DNA of 64,000 nucleotides, taken from positions 28,746,952-28,810,951 of the forward strand of contig NC_091140.1 of assembly GCF_041381155.1 (NCBI RefSeq), given 5' to 3'. The notes under the pieces were generated by a model. The model was not told where the DNA came from. It searched no databases and worked only from the letters and a program-made list of their open reading frames with translations. Shown in pieces: positions 47,120 through 61,850 of this stretch. The stretch's first letter is position 1, and the number at the start of each line of letters is the position of its first letter. This DNA is from Argopecten irradians (Eukaryota; Mollusca; Bivalvia; Pectinida; Pectinidae). The translations under genes and the position numbers were made by a program.

Positions 47120-47475
47120 ATTCAATTTTGCTTGTTACGAGCATTTTCATTGGCTTAAAAATTTACTTTATCAGCCCATACAGGAAAAATGGCGTCGCCT
47201 TTTGTGACGTTGCTTCTGATTTGCTGAGATGACGGCGTAATGATTTCATAGACAAATGAGTCCCAAAATGAATTTTGAGTACTGAAGAGAACATATTTTG
47301 TAAACTGAATTATAAGGATTAATTTGAATAGATTTTTTTATGTTATGGAGATATAACACAAAAATCTGAGTGTACTCTCATCATAAACCGCTTCACGGTT
47401 TATTTAGAGTACGCTCAGATATTTTGTTATGTCTCCATAACATAAAAATCTATTCAAGTTAATCCTTAATTAAAG
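47120..47475. repeat. Fold-back MITE, copy 1
   Basis: Two arms of about 65 bp (47317-47385 and 47403-47471) are inverted: GGATTAATTTGAATAGATTT, ATGTTATGGAGATATAAC, AAAATCTGAGTGTACTCT. A side region 47120-47316 (TTGCTTGTTACGAGCATTTT, ATGGCGTCGCC, TTGCTTCTGATTTGCTGAG) is part of the same element, since it accompanies the arms in the copy at 61851-62520. No coding capacity. Confidence 0.8.
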
Positions 47476-47479
47476 TCTG

Positions 47480-47815
47480 CAAGTAGAGCGTCAGAATGGT
47501 ACCTGCAGCTCATATTGCATAACCGTAAAAGGCGACTATTTTTAGGAAATTATCTTTTGTTTTCATCCTAACGTTTCCCTTGACATTGCCTCACTTTTGT
47601 TTTGCCTTAGGTTGAGCGTTCTCACCTTTGAGGTACGCTCTAGGTTCTGTCGTCTTACCGAGACACGCCATATTCAATAAAAGTAGTTTCTGCTCCTGCT
47701 TAGCGCTCAGCAGTAAGGGAGTGCGACAACTGTTTCGCCCGTTGTCAGTATAATGTGACCGGGTGGGGGTGTGTTGCTTGTTGTCTTAGTTCGGTTGCAT
47801 GCCTCAGTGATCACT
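47480..47815 (+). repeat. R1 repeat, sense, 3'-truncated
   Basis: CATAACCGTAAAAGGCGAC, TTAGGTTGAGCGTTCTCACC, GGTACGCTCTAGGTTCTGTC, CTCCTGCTTAGCGCTCAGC, GGTTGCATGCCTCAGTGATC. The 3' half with the tail is missing. Confidence 0.75.
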
Positions 47816-48407
47816 GTAAACACACTGGTGACCGTAATATATATTACAGTCATCATATGTTACGGTCATCTCAAAGATGGATGCCGGCGAAATCGCTAAG
47901 TTGCGGTTTTCGGCTGATTTTGATGGTTTAAGATGACGTTGAATGTTTTCCATTGTTCTTCGAAGGAAGAGTTTTAACGTGCTGTATCTGAAAATCATAT
48001 CGGTTTACACTGAAAGTGTATACTTTTAATGCAATAGACGCTAGGAAAAATATCTCCGAGATGACCGTAATATACAACGTGTTGTCAAAACCAGATGACC
48101 GTAATATGAAATATAGATGACCGTACTATGCTTTGAGAGGTTCTTCCAACTGAAGTTTTAAAAGTTGCATTTTGATATAAAGCGTTAATTACATGTAGTT
48201 ATATGCAACGCATATGTTATAACATGCTAATATCGAATCAATGTATGTGTACATGCGATGCTTTTCACGTGTCGGTTATGTACCAGCACTAATAACAGAC
48301 AACGAAATAAGTAAAAATGGATTATAGCGTCGTTATATGGAGATAGATCTTTATATAGACAACATTTAAAAAAAAACAAAAACATTAAATTTCCTGTTCC
48401 TAGATAT
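47816..48407. other. Unrecognised stretch with repeated GATGACCGTAATAT-like motif
   Basis: GTGACCGTAATAT, its complement, and ATGACCGTAATAT/ATGACCGTACTAT occur about five times between 47830 and 48130. The 64-residue frame at 47998-47804 has no recognised motif. No gene is called. Confidence 0.4.
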
Positions 48408-48560
48408 TTTTGTTTGTTTAATTAACGTCCTATTAACAGCTATGGTCATGTAAGGACGGCCTCCCATGTATGCGGTGTGTTGCGTGTATGTTGTGCGAGA
48501 TGCGTGTTTTGGGAGACTGCGGTATATTCATGCTGTGTCTTCTTGTATAGCGGTGATATT
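48408..48560 (-). repeat. R1 repeat fragment, antisense
   Basis: TTGTTTGTTTAATTAACGTC, CTATTAACAGCTATGGTCAT, GGACGGCCTCCCATGTATG, GGGAGACTGCGGTATATTC. Very close to the copy at 39473, so probably young. Confidence 0.8.
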
Positions 48561-48890
48561 GCAAACACATCAGGCTCGGTGATTATCATTACATGACCTA
48601 TCCAGTTCATGTGTGCTAAACTAAACCTTTTAAAAATTTTATAACCTTGGTTTATAAATAATGTTAAGTACCAATTGAACTTTTTAGATATAGGCAAACG
48701 ACATTAATACAGGTAACATCAAAGTTGTCGTTCTTGTTTGTTTTGTTTGCTGTTTTGGTTGGAAAACATGATTATTTTGAACAAATAATATTTTGAAATA
48801 TTTAATCCTTTAAATGACTTAAACTGTATGCCGATGGCTGACTAATGTCCCTTACCTCTTATTAGAGGTGTCTTACTTGTTCTTAAAAAA
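48561..48890. other. Intergenic, nothing recognised
   Basis: No gene-like frame. Confidence 0.4.
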
Positions 48891-48894
48891 AATA

Positions 48895-49680
48895 TCATGG
48901 TCACAGGAAATTAACATGTTGTCCTGACAAATTTTAACCTGTGTTTATTGACCTAGTTACTATGGCAACTAAACTTTTGACTAACGAAAACCTGCGTACC
49001 CGTTCCCACATTATCCCAAACAATTACTGTCAAGTTTCATTGAAAATGATCCAGTAGTTTATGTGGAGTTGTTGGGACACAGTTTTTAACATGCGTATCG
49101 TGACATGGTTACCACGAGGACAAAAAAAATCTGAATGCACATCCTAAAATGGTTCTCAACAATACTGCTATTTATCATTAAAATCGATCCAGAAGTTTAG
49201 GTGAATTGTTAAGACAAATTTTAAAACCTGTGTAAAGTGACTTTGTTACAATGGTAACCAAAATATCGAAAAACGAAAACCTACATGCACATCTACACAT
49301 GGACATGGTCTAAAACAATACTGCCAAGTTTCATTGAAAATGGCCCAGTAGTGTAAGATAAGTTGTGTGGACAAAATTAACCTGTGTGTAGTGACCTGGT
49401 TACCATGGCAACCAACATTTCGACAAACAAAAACCTACATGCACATCTACACATGGTCATGGTCTAAAACAATACTGCCAAGTTTCATTGAAAATGGCCC
49501 AGTAGTGTAAGATAAGTTGTGTGGACAAAATTAACCTGTGTGTAGTGACCTGGTTACCATGGCAACCAACATTTCGACAAACAAAAACCTACATGCACAT
49601 CTACACATGGTCCCCAACAACACTGCCAAGTTCCATTGAAATCGGTCCTAATTTCGTTATGGGGGGGGGGGGGGGTAATC
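48895..49680 (+). repeat. Tandem array, about 155-bp units
   Basis: About five units with GTTACCATGGCAACCAACAT, TTCGACAAACAAAAACCTAC, ATGCACATCTACACATGG, CTGCCAAGTTTCATTGAAAA and GTTGTGTGGACAAAATTAAC. The first units are diverged and the central two almost identical. It ends in a G run (about 49660-49675). Reading frames within are unit shadows. Confidence 0.85.
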
Positions 49681-50439
49681 AAAATTTTACAGTTTGTTCA
49701 AAATAACTATGTGAATACAAATGGTTGAACAAACGTGGGCAAATCATGCCGCCCTGTTAGTGAGAGCCAGTTAACCTTTGTGTTTTCATCGTGATTTCTA
49801 ACACGTTTTATTCATTGAAATTATCTTATTCTTAGTAAAATATACACACATATATATATAATTGTGTATATTGTATAAATATGATCCTAGTGTCTAACAC
49901 AAATTATAAAAGAATAAAAGATTATGTTATAATTTATTATTGACAGTTTCTTTGTGTGTTTGTGTGTTCACACACCGTCACTACAACGCTCATACACATA
50001 TGGACACCTTCGTGAGGTGCGCTTTTGATTACAAAACATTGTACTACGTACAGGTGTACTAAGGAACGATTACTTTGCACTTACTGAAAATGATACAGAT
50101 TTAAACTGTCGGTGAACGAGCCGTGTATAACCACGAATTTTCAATATGGATTCCCCTGTGTATACCACATTATGGTTTAAGACCCCGTTTAAAAGTTAAA
50201 AGTATAATAAGCAGAGATAACGTCACCATTATCTCTGCGCCCTGCAGTCAACCATTACAAACAAGAAACCGAACATCTTTATATATCACTTGTGTGTTCA
50301 GATTTTGACCTAGACCCCATCTAACCCCCAATGAAAGCTATTTTATTGATGCCTGTTTTGCGAGGTATCTTAATGTTTACGACCTTATTTAAAAGTGATG
50401 TTTTGTATGCCTATATATCACGTTTTTGGTGTACTTGAA
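49681..50439. other. Intergenic, nothing recognised
   Basis: AT-rich, with a short TATA-rich run near 49850 and no gene. The 61-residue frame at 50123 has no motif. Confidence 0.4.
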
Positions 50440-50890
50440 CATAACGTAGTTGATATAAAGTGTCTATGCATCCGTCCTAACTTAAGATATTTTGTTAACT
50501 CGTAGATTGTTGTATAGTTTGTAAATCCTGGCAAAATATGCAAATACATTTCAGTTCTGCAAGATCACAGGGTTCAGTACATATTTCCGTCACCAAACAA
50601 CCATGCCATTATGTTTAAAAGTGTAGTATGTAGTAGCAGCGATGGTTTGACAGGATTCGAGTCTTTTTGAACTTGTCAGGAAAATGGCGGCTGTAGATTA
50701 TAACATGTAATGGCATATATGGGACGTTCCAATTGATACCAATGTACATATTCAATGTTATAATGTCATCTGAACATAGTGGGAATATTTTTTTTAAATG
50801 TTTTATTTAAGAGGTAAATATGTTTCGTTGTGTTCAATGTACCTAATAGTATAATAGGCGTATTTGAGATGATTGAAATGCCTTCCTATA
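50440..50890 (-). repeat. Inverted copy of the 33.2-33.8 kb block
   Basis: AAGTGTCTATGCATCCGTCC, GGCAAAATATGCAAATAC, GGCGGCTGTAGATTATAAC, ACCAATGTACATATTCAATG and GTATTTGAGATGATTGAAAT match the reverse complement of 33200-33780. No URAD exon was found next to it. Confidence 0.65.
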
Positions 50891-51149
50891 TGCTATATTT
50901 GCATCATGTAATCTACAGCTGCTATTTTCCTGACAAAGTCAATAGAGATGATGAAGAGAAATCTAAAAGATACTACAAGGAGATAAAATCTATAGAACAC
51001 ATATCAACGAACTAACAAAGGGAATGAAGATATTAGTATTCGCTTTACACTTGACAAGAACGCCAGTGCCAATACATCGCTCAAAAATCTGTTGCAGCAC
51101 TTGTATCCGAAATTCAGGAACTACAACAGAGCAAATTAGACATGGCGAA
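50891..51149. other. Intergenic, weak coding-like stretch
   Basis: Around 51062-51170 one frame reads ALVSEIQELQQSKLDMAKQI, a possible coiled-coil fragment, but no exon boundaries or longer frame support a gene. Confidence 0.3.
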
Positions 51150-51490
51150 ACAAATATGTGAACTTAACAAGGGGCCTATGGGTCTTAACGGTCATCTGAC
51201 TATTGGCACAATACCAGGTCGCTTGATCCGCATCATGCTACAAGTCCAATATCAAGTCTCTAGACCTCTTCGTTATTAACAAGAAGTCTAGTTTAGCCTA
51301 TTTGATTCCTGTTTTCACAATTTGGATTGGCCTTATGCCTTATAAGTTATGTGCAAAATTTCATTGAAATTGCTTCAGCAGTTCTGGAGAAATCGACAAT
51401 GTAAATTGAGGCACTACGACGCACAACGGATGACGACGGACAAAAGGCGATTAGAATAGATCACTTGAGACTTCGTCTCAGGTGACCTAA
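51150..51490 (-). repeat. Mollusc-type interspersed repeat, reverse copy
   Basis: On the minus strand: AGGTCACCTGAGACGAAGTC, CCTTTTGTCCGTCGTCATCC, GGCATAAGGCCAATCC, AGATGACCGTTAAGACCCA, in the same order as 25143-25485. Confidence 0.65.
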
Positions 51491-52564
51491 AAACTCTGAA
51501 AATGGTATGCACCATTTCCTCGAAGAGAAACGCGTTACTATATAATTATTTTTTCTCGTTTTCGAGAGGAGCTGGAAACGAACTGCCTAGGCTCAGTTAA
51601 AGGTGGTTGGTGACGCACACAACAAACTACAAGACCCATCCTTCTGGCCGGAAGGCCTATCTGTTCGTCCGTGTCTTTCAAAGAATGTTTTTATCAACGA
51701 ACATGAACAATATGTTTTGGAACATAAAATGTGTAATGGCAGGTACGCCGTACCTCCTAAAATGCCCTAAATGATTATAATAGTGTAGTTAGTGGTTTGT
51801 CTGAACACTGGATAAGAGAAATATAACCTGTCATTTTTCGATACTTATTACTCATTGTGGATACTCAAGTATAGTAAAACCTGTACCTGAGATATACCCA
51901 TTCCGCTATAAAAGCAAAATTCGAAGGAATGATTGTGTTCTTAACAAAGAAAATGTTCAGGAAATTGTGTGCAGTAGCTCTCGCATTGTATGTGTTGAAA
52001 TTCAAGAGTCTGATAGTAACTATATTTCGTCTTCTCCGCATACATGCCAGCGTCATCAAGATACGTAGATGTTTTAAATAGATCCTTGATATATGTAAAA
52101 ACGGAGGTTTATTATTATAGGTGATGTAATGTGAAAATCAGCGGTGCACGTTATATTTTCCAACGGAGTGAAAGATCCACTTTGTTCGAAATGTTCTTTA
52201 TAATTATAACCTTCTCTCGGTAAATGTTCACACCGAATGTAAAGGTTCAGGATATACATTGGCCGTTCCTCAGGAAACTATAATTGAGCATATTCTTCTT
52301 GAATATAGTAAGGTAGACTAAGTTGAAAGGTCTTGCAAAGGTCCTAGACGAATGTGAAATCAAAATATGAACACCTTCATGTATATGTATTTGCTCTTCA
52401 AGGACTCCAAGAATTTTAATCAAACAATTTAACGATGAATTTGTTAGGTACAATTAGAGTAATACTGTAAAAACGTCGACCTGTCACGTTGTTGATTATT
52501 ATGACACACTAAAATCTGTTTTGTTGAATGCTTCAAAACGTATTTGAGAATGTAAATGACAAGT
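51491..52564. other. Intergenic, nothing recognised
   Basis: Small frames only. No gene supported. Confidence 0.4.
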
Positions 52565-52597
52565 AAACGTTTGTTTATTTGTTTGCTCAAACGTCTT
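52565..52597 (-). repeat. R1 3' tail split by the LTR element
   Basis: GTTTGTTTATTTGTTTGCTC then AAACGTCTT is the start of an antisense R1; it continues after the LTR element at 60702 with GTCTTATTAACAGCCAGCGT. Confidence 0.7.
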
Positions 52598-52720
52598 TGT
52601 TATGTTGATAGATTACGACACCTTCATCTTCCTTGACATCTTTATTTGAACTGACTTACGAGATGATGTCACGTCAGACCATTGACTATGACGTCATAAT
52701 CACAATAATAATTCACGACA
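52598..52720 (-). repeat. 3' LTR of BEL/Pao element
   Basis: 123 bp beginning TGTTATGTTGATAG and ending ATTCACGACA, with TG...CA ends; matches 60579-60701. Confidence 0.88.
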
Positions 52721-55700
52721 TCCTCGGTGCCGCGGAAAGTTATTAGATATAATAACACATAAAAAGAATATTTATAGTATAAATTTACACAAAGTTATTG
52801 ATAAAACAATGTCCATTAAAAAGCGTACAATGAAGTGCTTCGCGTTGTGTTTGTTATGCTCACTAGATAATTAAGTTTTTTGTATACGATATTTATAAGT
52901 TATTTTGACAATTGCTTATTTCCATTTACCTCTTGCCGAATTATCATGAATTTGAACAACGTCTCCCTCTTTGATCGTTTGTGTAGTATGTCCGGACTTT
53001 TTGTAATATTCACGCAATGAAGCGACATATTCTTGTTTCCATCTATGCCAGAAATGTTCGATAAGTTGTTGCTTTCTTAAAAATCGTTTTAAAAGTTGAT
53101 CATGGGAAACGTCCTCTATAATTTCATCCCCATTAGAACTGCTTTCATCGGGATACGGTAGTCCTTTAAGCTTTCTTCCATACAACAAATGTGATTGGCA
53201 GAGTGGATCTGGATCGTTGACATCTGATGAAATATATGTTAATGGCCGGTCGTTAAGAATAGCCTCAACCTCTGTTGTTATTGTCGATAATAATTCCATC
53301 GTCACATATGCGCGTCCGAGTACTTTCTTTATGCAATCCTTGGTTATCCCAATCAGTCTTTCCCAATATCCACCATACCCATGCTCGCTTAGGTATAAAT
53401 TTCCATACAGTCCCTGCTTGGCAAAGTGCGACAGTTACGGCAACAGATTGACTTAGTCGTCGAATATTCTCCACCGCAGAAACGAATGTAGTACCATTAT
53501 CTGACATCATAATTTTAGGTAAGGACTTTCGGCTGATAAATCGGCAAAAAGCTCGAAGAAACGATTCTTCGGTTAAGTCAGGTACTATCTCTAAATGGAC
53601 CGCACGTAAAAAGGCAAATGTACACCTTTTTTATCTCTTCCGTTTGCTATTTCACGTGTAGTTCTCCTGTAAAGTCAACTCCAGTAACAGAGAAGGGTTC
53701 ACTGTCCAGCATCCTATCTTTTGGTAAAAGAGGTGGAGCTTCAGCCAAATATGGTTTCCCGGATACTTTTTTTTTACATGAAACGCATTTCCGTAAAACA
53801 GACCTAATTATCTGTCGAGCTGCAGGGATCCATACTCTTTGCCTTAATAGAGTGATAACTGTTCCTGTACCAGCATGGCAGTTTCTTTGGTGAGTGTCTT
53901 GTATGAGGAGATGTGTGAATTTATGTTTCCCTGGTAACAGCAACGGGAACTTTGCGTCTGTAGAAATTGGTGCGTTGTTAATACGCCCTCCACATCGTAG
54001 CATGTTGCCAGGATCTATGTAAAGCTTGAGCTGTCGAATCAAATGGTGTTGGGTCCTCGATCGCAAACATTCCAGTTCCGTAGAATATATGTTGTGTTGG
54101 ATGTCGCGAATCCACATGTTTGCGGCACGTTGAAGCTCTCCTGCTGTCATTTTCCCTTGTCCTCACGTTTAAGTAAGTTGTTAACAAATCGGACGACATA
54201 TGCTGTGACGCGTAAAAGTTTAAGATATGAATTAAATCTTTCTATCTGGACTATGTCCGCCATGTTGCTCGTGGGTTCCATTCCTTTGTCCTTTGCAGTT
54301 TCAGAACAATTCTCATTCCCAGTGTCCTCAATGGCTGACAACACAGCTGTGTCGCATTCTTTCCATACAGGCCAACTCTGGGGTTGGGTTATCCAAGGTG
54401 GTCCATGAAACCATAGTCTGTTGTCTTGAAATTCTTCAGCAGATATGCCCCTGGTTTGTAAATCTGCCGAATTACAATGCGTAGGAACATATCGCCAGTG
54501 TTTGGATCCAGTTAAATCGTTGATTTCTTTCCTTCTGTTTTTTATGAATTTGTTTTGCTGTTTCTCCGACGATAGCCAATGTATGACTATTTGACTGTCA
54601 CTCCAATATACAACACGTTCAAGTTCTAATTCATCCAGTAAATCTCGCCCCAAGCGAGCTCCTAATACTGCAGCCATCAACTCTAGTTGTGGTAATGTCA
54701 TTCCCTTTATAGGAGCAACTCGATTCTTGGCCATTACGAAAGATGCTTCAGTATGATTGACAATGTATGCGCAAGCTCCATATGCTTTTTGACTTGCGTC
54801 TACGAAGACGTGCATTGTAGAATCATTTATCGTATTGTCGGATTCGACAAAATACTTTCTGGGAATCGAAGTTTTCGCGGTAACGAGTGCTGTATCTACC
54901 AAAAATATCTATCCATGAAGTTTTTACTTCTTCTGATAGTTTTTCATCCAATGAGAGTCCATCCTTCCAAAGTCTCTGCATCAGTAATTTTGCGCGAATG
55001 GTGACTGGTCCAAGTATGCCTAATGGGTCATAAATTGGTGCTGATTGTTTCAAAACTTCACGTTTTGTGGCTAACAGGTTGTCGATATCCGCTCTTGCTT
55101 TCTCGGCGAAAGCGATAGTGTCCGACACCGGATTCCATCTCATTCCAAGTATCTTAACAACATTGTCGGTGTCATGTACATTCTCATTCTCGGCTGCCTT
55201 CCGTAAGTCTTTACTGTTTGATGACCAAGACCTCAGATTGAATCCAGCTTGTCTCAGCAAATCTCTTGAACCGCGGAAGTAGTGTAAAGCTTCCTGTTCA
55301 GTGTTCACGGATGAAAGTATCTACATATAGATTTCTTTGTAGATCATTGACAATTCTGTCTGACTGCCGTTGAAATGTTTCAGAAGTGTCGCGTTTAAAA
55401 TGAATGGAGAACACGTGGCGTCGAAGAGTAACCGCTTTGAATCTGTAGGTTATCAATGGACTATCTGATGGATCACGAAGCCAGAAAAATCTTGTCACAT
55501 CTCTGTCTCCTTCATCAAGGTTTACGTTAAGGAATGTCTTTTCAATGTCTAGATATTCCATATTTCTTCACTCGAAATTTCGCGATGAGTCCTGTAATGT
55601 CATTAAGTTTAGGAGGAGTGGACAGTAGACAGCCGTTTAAACTTGAAGATTCTGAATCTTGATGGCAACTGCAATCGTAAACGATCCTGATTGGTGTAGT

Positions 55701-56921
55701 TGTCGAGTCTTTTTTCACAGGGTGGTGTGGTTATGTAATGTATTTTGTCCCCTGATTTGATGTTGTCATCCGAAACTTTCTCTATGAATCCTCTCTTTTC
55801 TTGGTCAGATTGATTTTTGTTTGATTTATCACGTCCTTGGTAACAGTATATGATATCTCCATACATCTTCAATAGGATGTTGCCTTTTTAGTGGTTCTCG
55901 AAGAGCGAGTCGTTTTACGACATTAATCGTTCTGTTTCTTGTGACAAATTCATTTGTCGGAAGTTCTTGGTGGTCCTCACGCCAGGGCAACTTAGCAGTA
56001 TATCTGTTGTTATTGAAGGATATGGAAGTATTCTGATATTCTTCCATGTAACTCGTAGAACTAGTAGAGGTGTCTGGTGTATCCTTTACTCCAAGAGATT
56101 AAATTTTTCAAAACTTTTTTAAGTCAGCTTCCTCGGATTTGTGGTTTATCAAAATGTTTATGACCGCAGTATTCATGAATCCCATCGAAGATGCAACAGT
56201 TGTTGAGTTTTTGTGTGTGATGATTGGACCGGATAACAGATATCTTAATTTGGACTTGACAGCTGTCGGTCCACTCCCACGAATCACTTTGTTCTGTACT
56301 ATTGACCAATAGTAGTCTGCTCCAATTAGAAGGTTTATGTTGAATTTCTCATGATGTGTCACAGCGTGAGCTAGCTGTAATCCTCGTAAATAAGGCAACT
56401 TTGCAGCGTTAATCCGGGGCTTTCATCTCTATTGGCGCGGCTATCTTTGGTAAGATTACTACCTCCATCGGGATTCTCTCTCCGCTGACAGATTCAATGT
56501 ATATGCGTGCAGTTTTTAGATGACGTATCTGACCTTCACTTCCCCCAAAAGCAGCTATTTTCATGTTAATAGTTCCAGTAGTCTCGATATTCAGTTATTT
56601 GGCTAAATCCTCGGTCATGAAAGAATTCTGTGCTCCTTCGTCTAAAAGAATGCTTGCTGTAGCGTGTTGAAATTCCGGCCATACTGGGGCTATAGCGGTC
56701 TTTAATAAAACCTCAAAATGAGATGTAATCGTTGTTGAGTGAAGCGCTGCGGTTTTCTCCTCCTTGTCAGCACCATTATTTCCTTCCGATACATATACCT
56801 TAGGATTCCACGATTGTGGAATCTGGTCATTACATATACTAGTGTGATGTCTTTTCCCGCATTTTCTACACTTGAATTTGGAATGACAGTTACTCACTTT
56901 ATGCGAACCAAAACAGTTTAA

Positions 56922-59394
<2,473 letters not shown>

Positions 59395-60578
59395 TTAAAC
59401 AAACGTTCTTGGACTTCACAATGTCTATGCGTGCTTTGTAATCGGTAATGTTTGTACATTGGTTAGGTGAGTGCATCTCCCGGCAAAACAAACACGGCTT
59501 TCTAGTATTGGCGCTTGTATTCGGTATACCTTGTGTCTTTCCTTTTGTCCTCTTGTTGTCTGAGGTTCCGGTTACAAAAGTTGCCGTAGGTATAACTTCC
59601 GGTTCATTTTCTCCGGCTTCCAAAATGCATATTTCCTTCCCGATAGCCTCGCGCAAGGATTTCAACTCCAATTATCGCCTCCGTTATCTGTAGTGATATT
59701 CTGTCTTACGTTGGGCGGTAGTTTGTTCTTGATTATTGGTGTAAGGAGAGACCCAAATGATTCCTCACACTGTCCTAAAGACTCTAAACCTCTGATGTAC
59801 GACTCCATCTTAACGTGAAATGATCTGAGACTACTTGCGTTAAATCGCGGGGCAGGGATATTTATCAAATGTTCCATGTATGCGTTTGTAACTTTGTGGG
59901 TCTGTCCAAACCTTTTCAAGAGAATGTCTATAGCTTGTAAATAGCTATTGTTCGTGACAGGAAGACCTTCAATGCACTGTGACGGTTGGCCATGTAATTG
60001 CGCTTTTAGATAACTAAATTTTTGAATGTCTGTCAAACAAGTATTGAAATGAATCGTTGACTGAAGCGATTCCCAGAATGTTTTCCACTGTAACATATCC
60101 CAATCAAAAATCGGGAGACTCAGCTTAGGAAGTTTATGAAATTGAGAAGATACACTTGAACTTGAAGAAAGCTGGTGTCCGCTTAAGTTTGTATTAATTC
60201 TGGGGGCAAAGTTCTGTGCGTTGACATTTAGCGGCTGTGAAATTTCATTCTGAGCGTGGTGCGAAACTGGTATGTTTAACTGGTCAATGTATTTGAGAAT
60301 TTCAGCGATTTCACAATCAACTTCAAATATATACTTATCTGAGTTTTCGAATTCATCGGCAATGTCGTCTTCTTCAATTAGGGTATCTGTTCATTGATTT
60401 TCTGGATGTTTGCCTTCTTTTCTTGTACCGATGTCAAGGCTGTGTTGATTCCGGTAAAGTCATCATTTGATTTAAAATCCTCTAATTTTCCTAGCAGTCG
60501 TGTTATGGCCCGCTTGTTGCCAGTTCTTATGTTCTTTAGCTTCTGTAACTTCATTCTTTACGTTTGTCACGGCACCAA

Positions 60579-60701
60579 TGTTATGTTGATAGATTACGAC
60601 ACCTTCATCTTCCTTGACATCTTTATTTGAACTGACTTACGAGATGACGATACGTCAGACCATTGACTATGACGTCATAATCACAATAATAATTCACGAC
60701 A
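60579..60701 (-). repeat. 5' LTR of BEL/Pao element
   Basis: 123 bp, TGTTATGTTGATAG to ATTCACGACA, about three differences from 52598-52720, followed by the GTCTT target duplicate. Confidence 0.88.
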
Positions 60702-60795
60702 GTCTTATTAACAGCCAGCGTCATGTAAGAACGTCCTCCCATATATACGGTGTGTTGCGTTATGAAGTGTATGATGTATGTCGGCGCTGCCGGTA
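60702..60795 (-). repeat. R1 repeat, antisense, remainder after the LTR element
   Basis: GTCTTATTAACAGCCAGCGT, GTAAGAACGTCCTCCCATAT and GGTGTGTTGCGTTATGAAG continue the R1 begun at 52565. Confidence 0.7.
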
Positions 60796-61200
60796 GGGCG
60801 TTAGAACTGCTGCCCCTTTGCATGATCGTAAAAGGCGACTAAATTTAGGATTACTTTGTTCTTCCTAGCGTCTCCCCTGGACACCACCTCACTTTTGGCC
60901 TTTGGTTGAGCGCTCGCCCTTGTGAGGAAGGCTCTGGGTTCTATGCCCTGGCTGATACCACCAAAGTCTATAAAAGTGGTAGTTTCTACTCCTGCTTAGC
61001 GGTTAGCATAACGGATTTGCCTGTTGTCAGTTTAATGTGACCGGGTGGGGTGTGTTGCTTGGTGTCTTCGTTGGCATGCTTTAGTGATATAGCTCTATAA
61101 AAGGTCAATAGTTCCACTATACAAGCAGACACAACACGAATATACCTCAGTCTCCTAAAATACGCACCTCGTACACATACACGCAACACAATCTGAAATC
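60796..61200 (+). repeat. R1 repeat, sense, long copy
   Basis: GATCGTAAAAGGCGACTAAA, TTTGGTTGAGCGCTCGCCC, GGAAGGCTCTGGGTTCTATG, AAGTCTATAAAAGTGGTAG, GTGACCGGGTGGGGTGTG, TTGGCATGCTTTAGTGATA, CTATACAAGCAGACACAAC, CGCACCTCGTACACATAC. It ends before the usual tail. With the antisense piece at 60702 it makes another inverted R1 pair. Confidence 0.8.
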
Positions 61201-61640
61201 TGAAACTGTGAAATGTAGATACGCCTGAACGTTCAACTGAACCGCTAACTCTAGAAACAAACTAGAACATTGGGATGGTTATGTAAACTTGCATTTGCAA
61301 AATTCAAGTCATTAAGAATTTTAATTGTTGCATTGTCATAAGCCATTTTTTCATTATTGGGTAATCACGGACTTATGTTTTTTTTTTTTTTTTTTTAATT
61401 ATTCAAGTTATTTCAAATTGGAACCAGGAAGTCAATTACACGTGACCTCATTTTGCTCAATGGTTTGACTAACTTAATTATCGGTAGTAATTAGATATTT
61501 CCCTGGCAAGGAATATAACAGGAAAAGAGAATAATTTTCACTCACTTCTTCACCATAACAAAAGTTCTATGTTGAGCATATCAACCAACCGAAACTTTTG
61601 TGGTGGATAGTCGATTGATTCAATAGGCTTAATATTTGTT
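61201..61640. other. Intergenic, nothing recognised
   Basis: Includes a T run at about 61377-61396. No gene. Confidence 0.45.
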
Positions 61641-61850
61641 TGTTATATCAAATTAACGTTCTCTTAACAGCAAGGGTCATGTTTGTTTGCTTGATTAATT
61701 AACGTCCTATTAAAACAGCCAGGGTCATGTACGGACGGCCTTCCATGTATGCGCTGTGTAGTTTATATGAAGTGCAAGGTGCATGTTTGGGGATACGCGT
61801 TATGTTCGTGTTGTGTCTTCTTGTACAGTGGACCTCTTTACCTTTTTCTT
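61641..61850 (-). repeat. R1 repeat, antisense, with duplicated tail
   Basis: The tail motif appears twice: TTATATCAAATTAACGTTCTC with AACAGCAAGGGTCATG (61644-61682) and directly TGATTAATTAACGTCC with CAGCCAGGGTCATG (61692-61730). The R1 body follows to GACCTCTTTACC, then the fold-back element begins. Confidence 0.7.
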
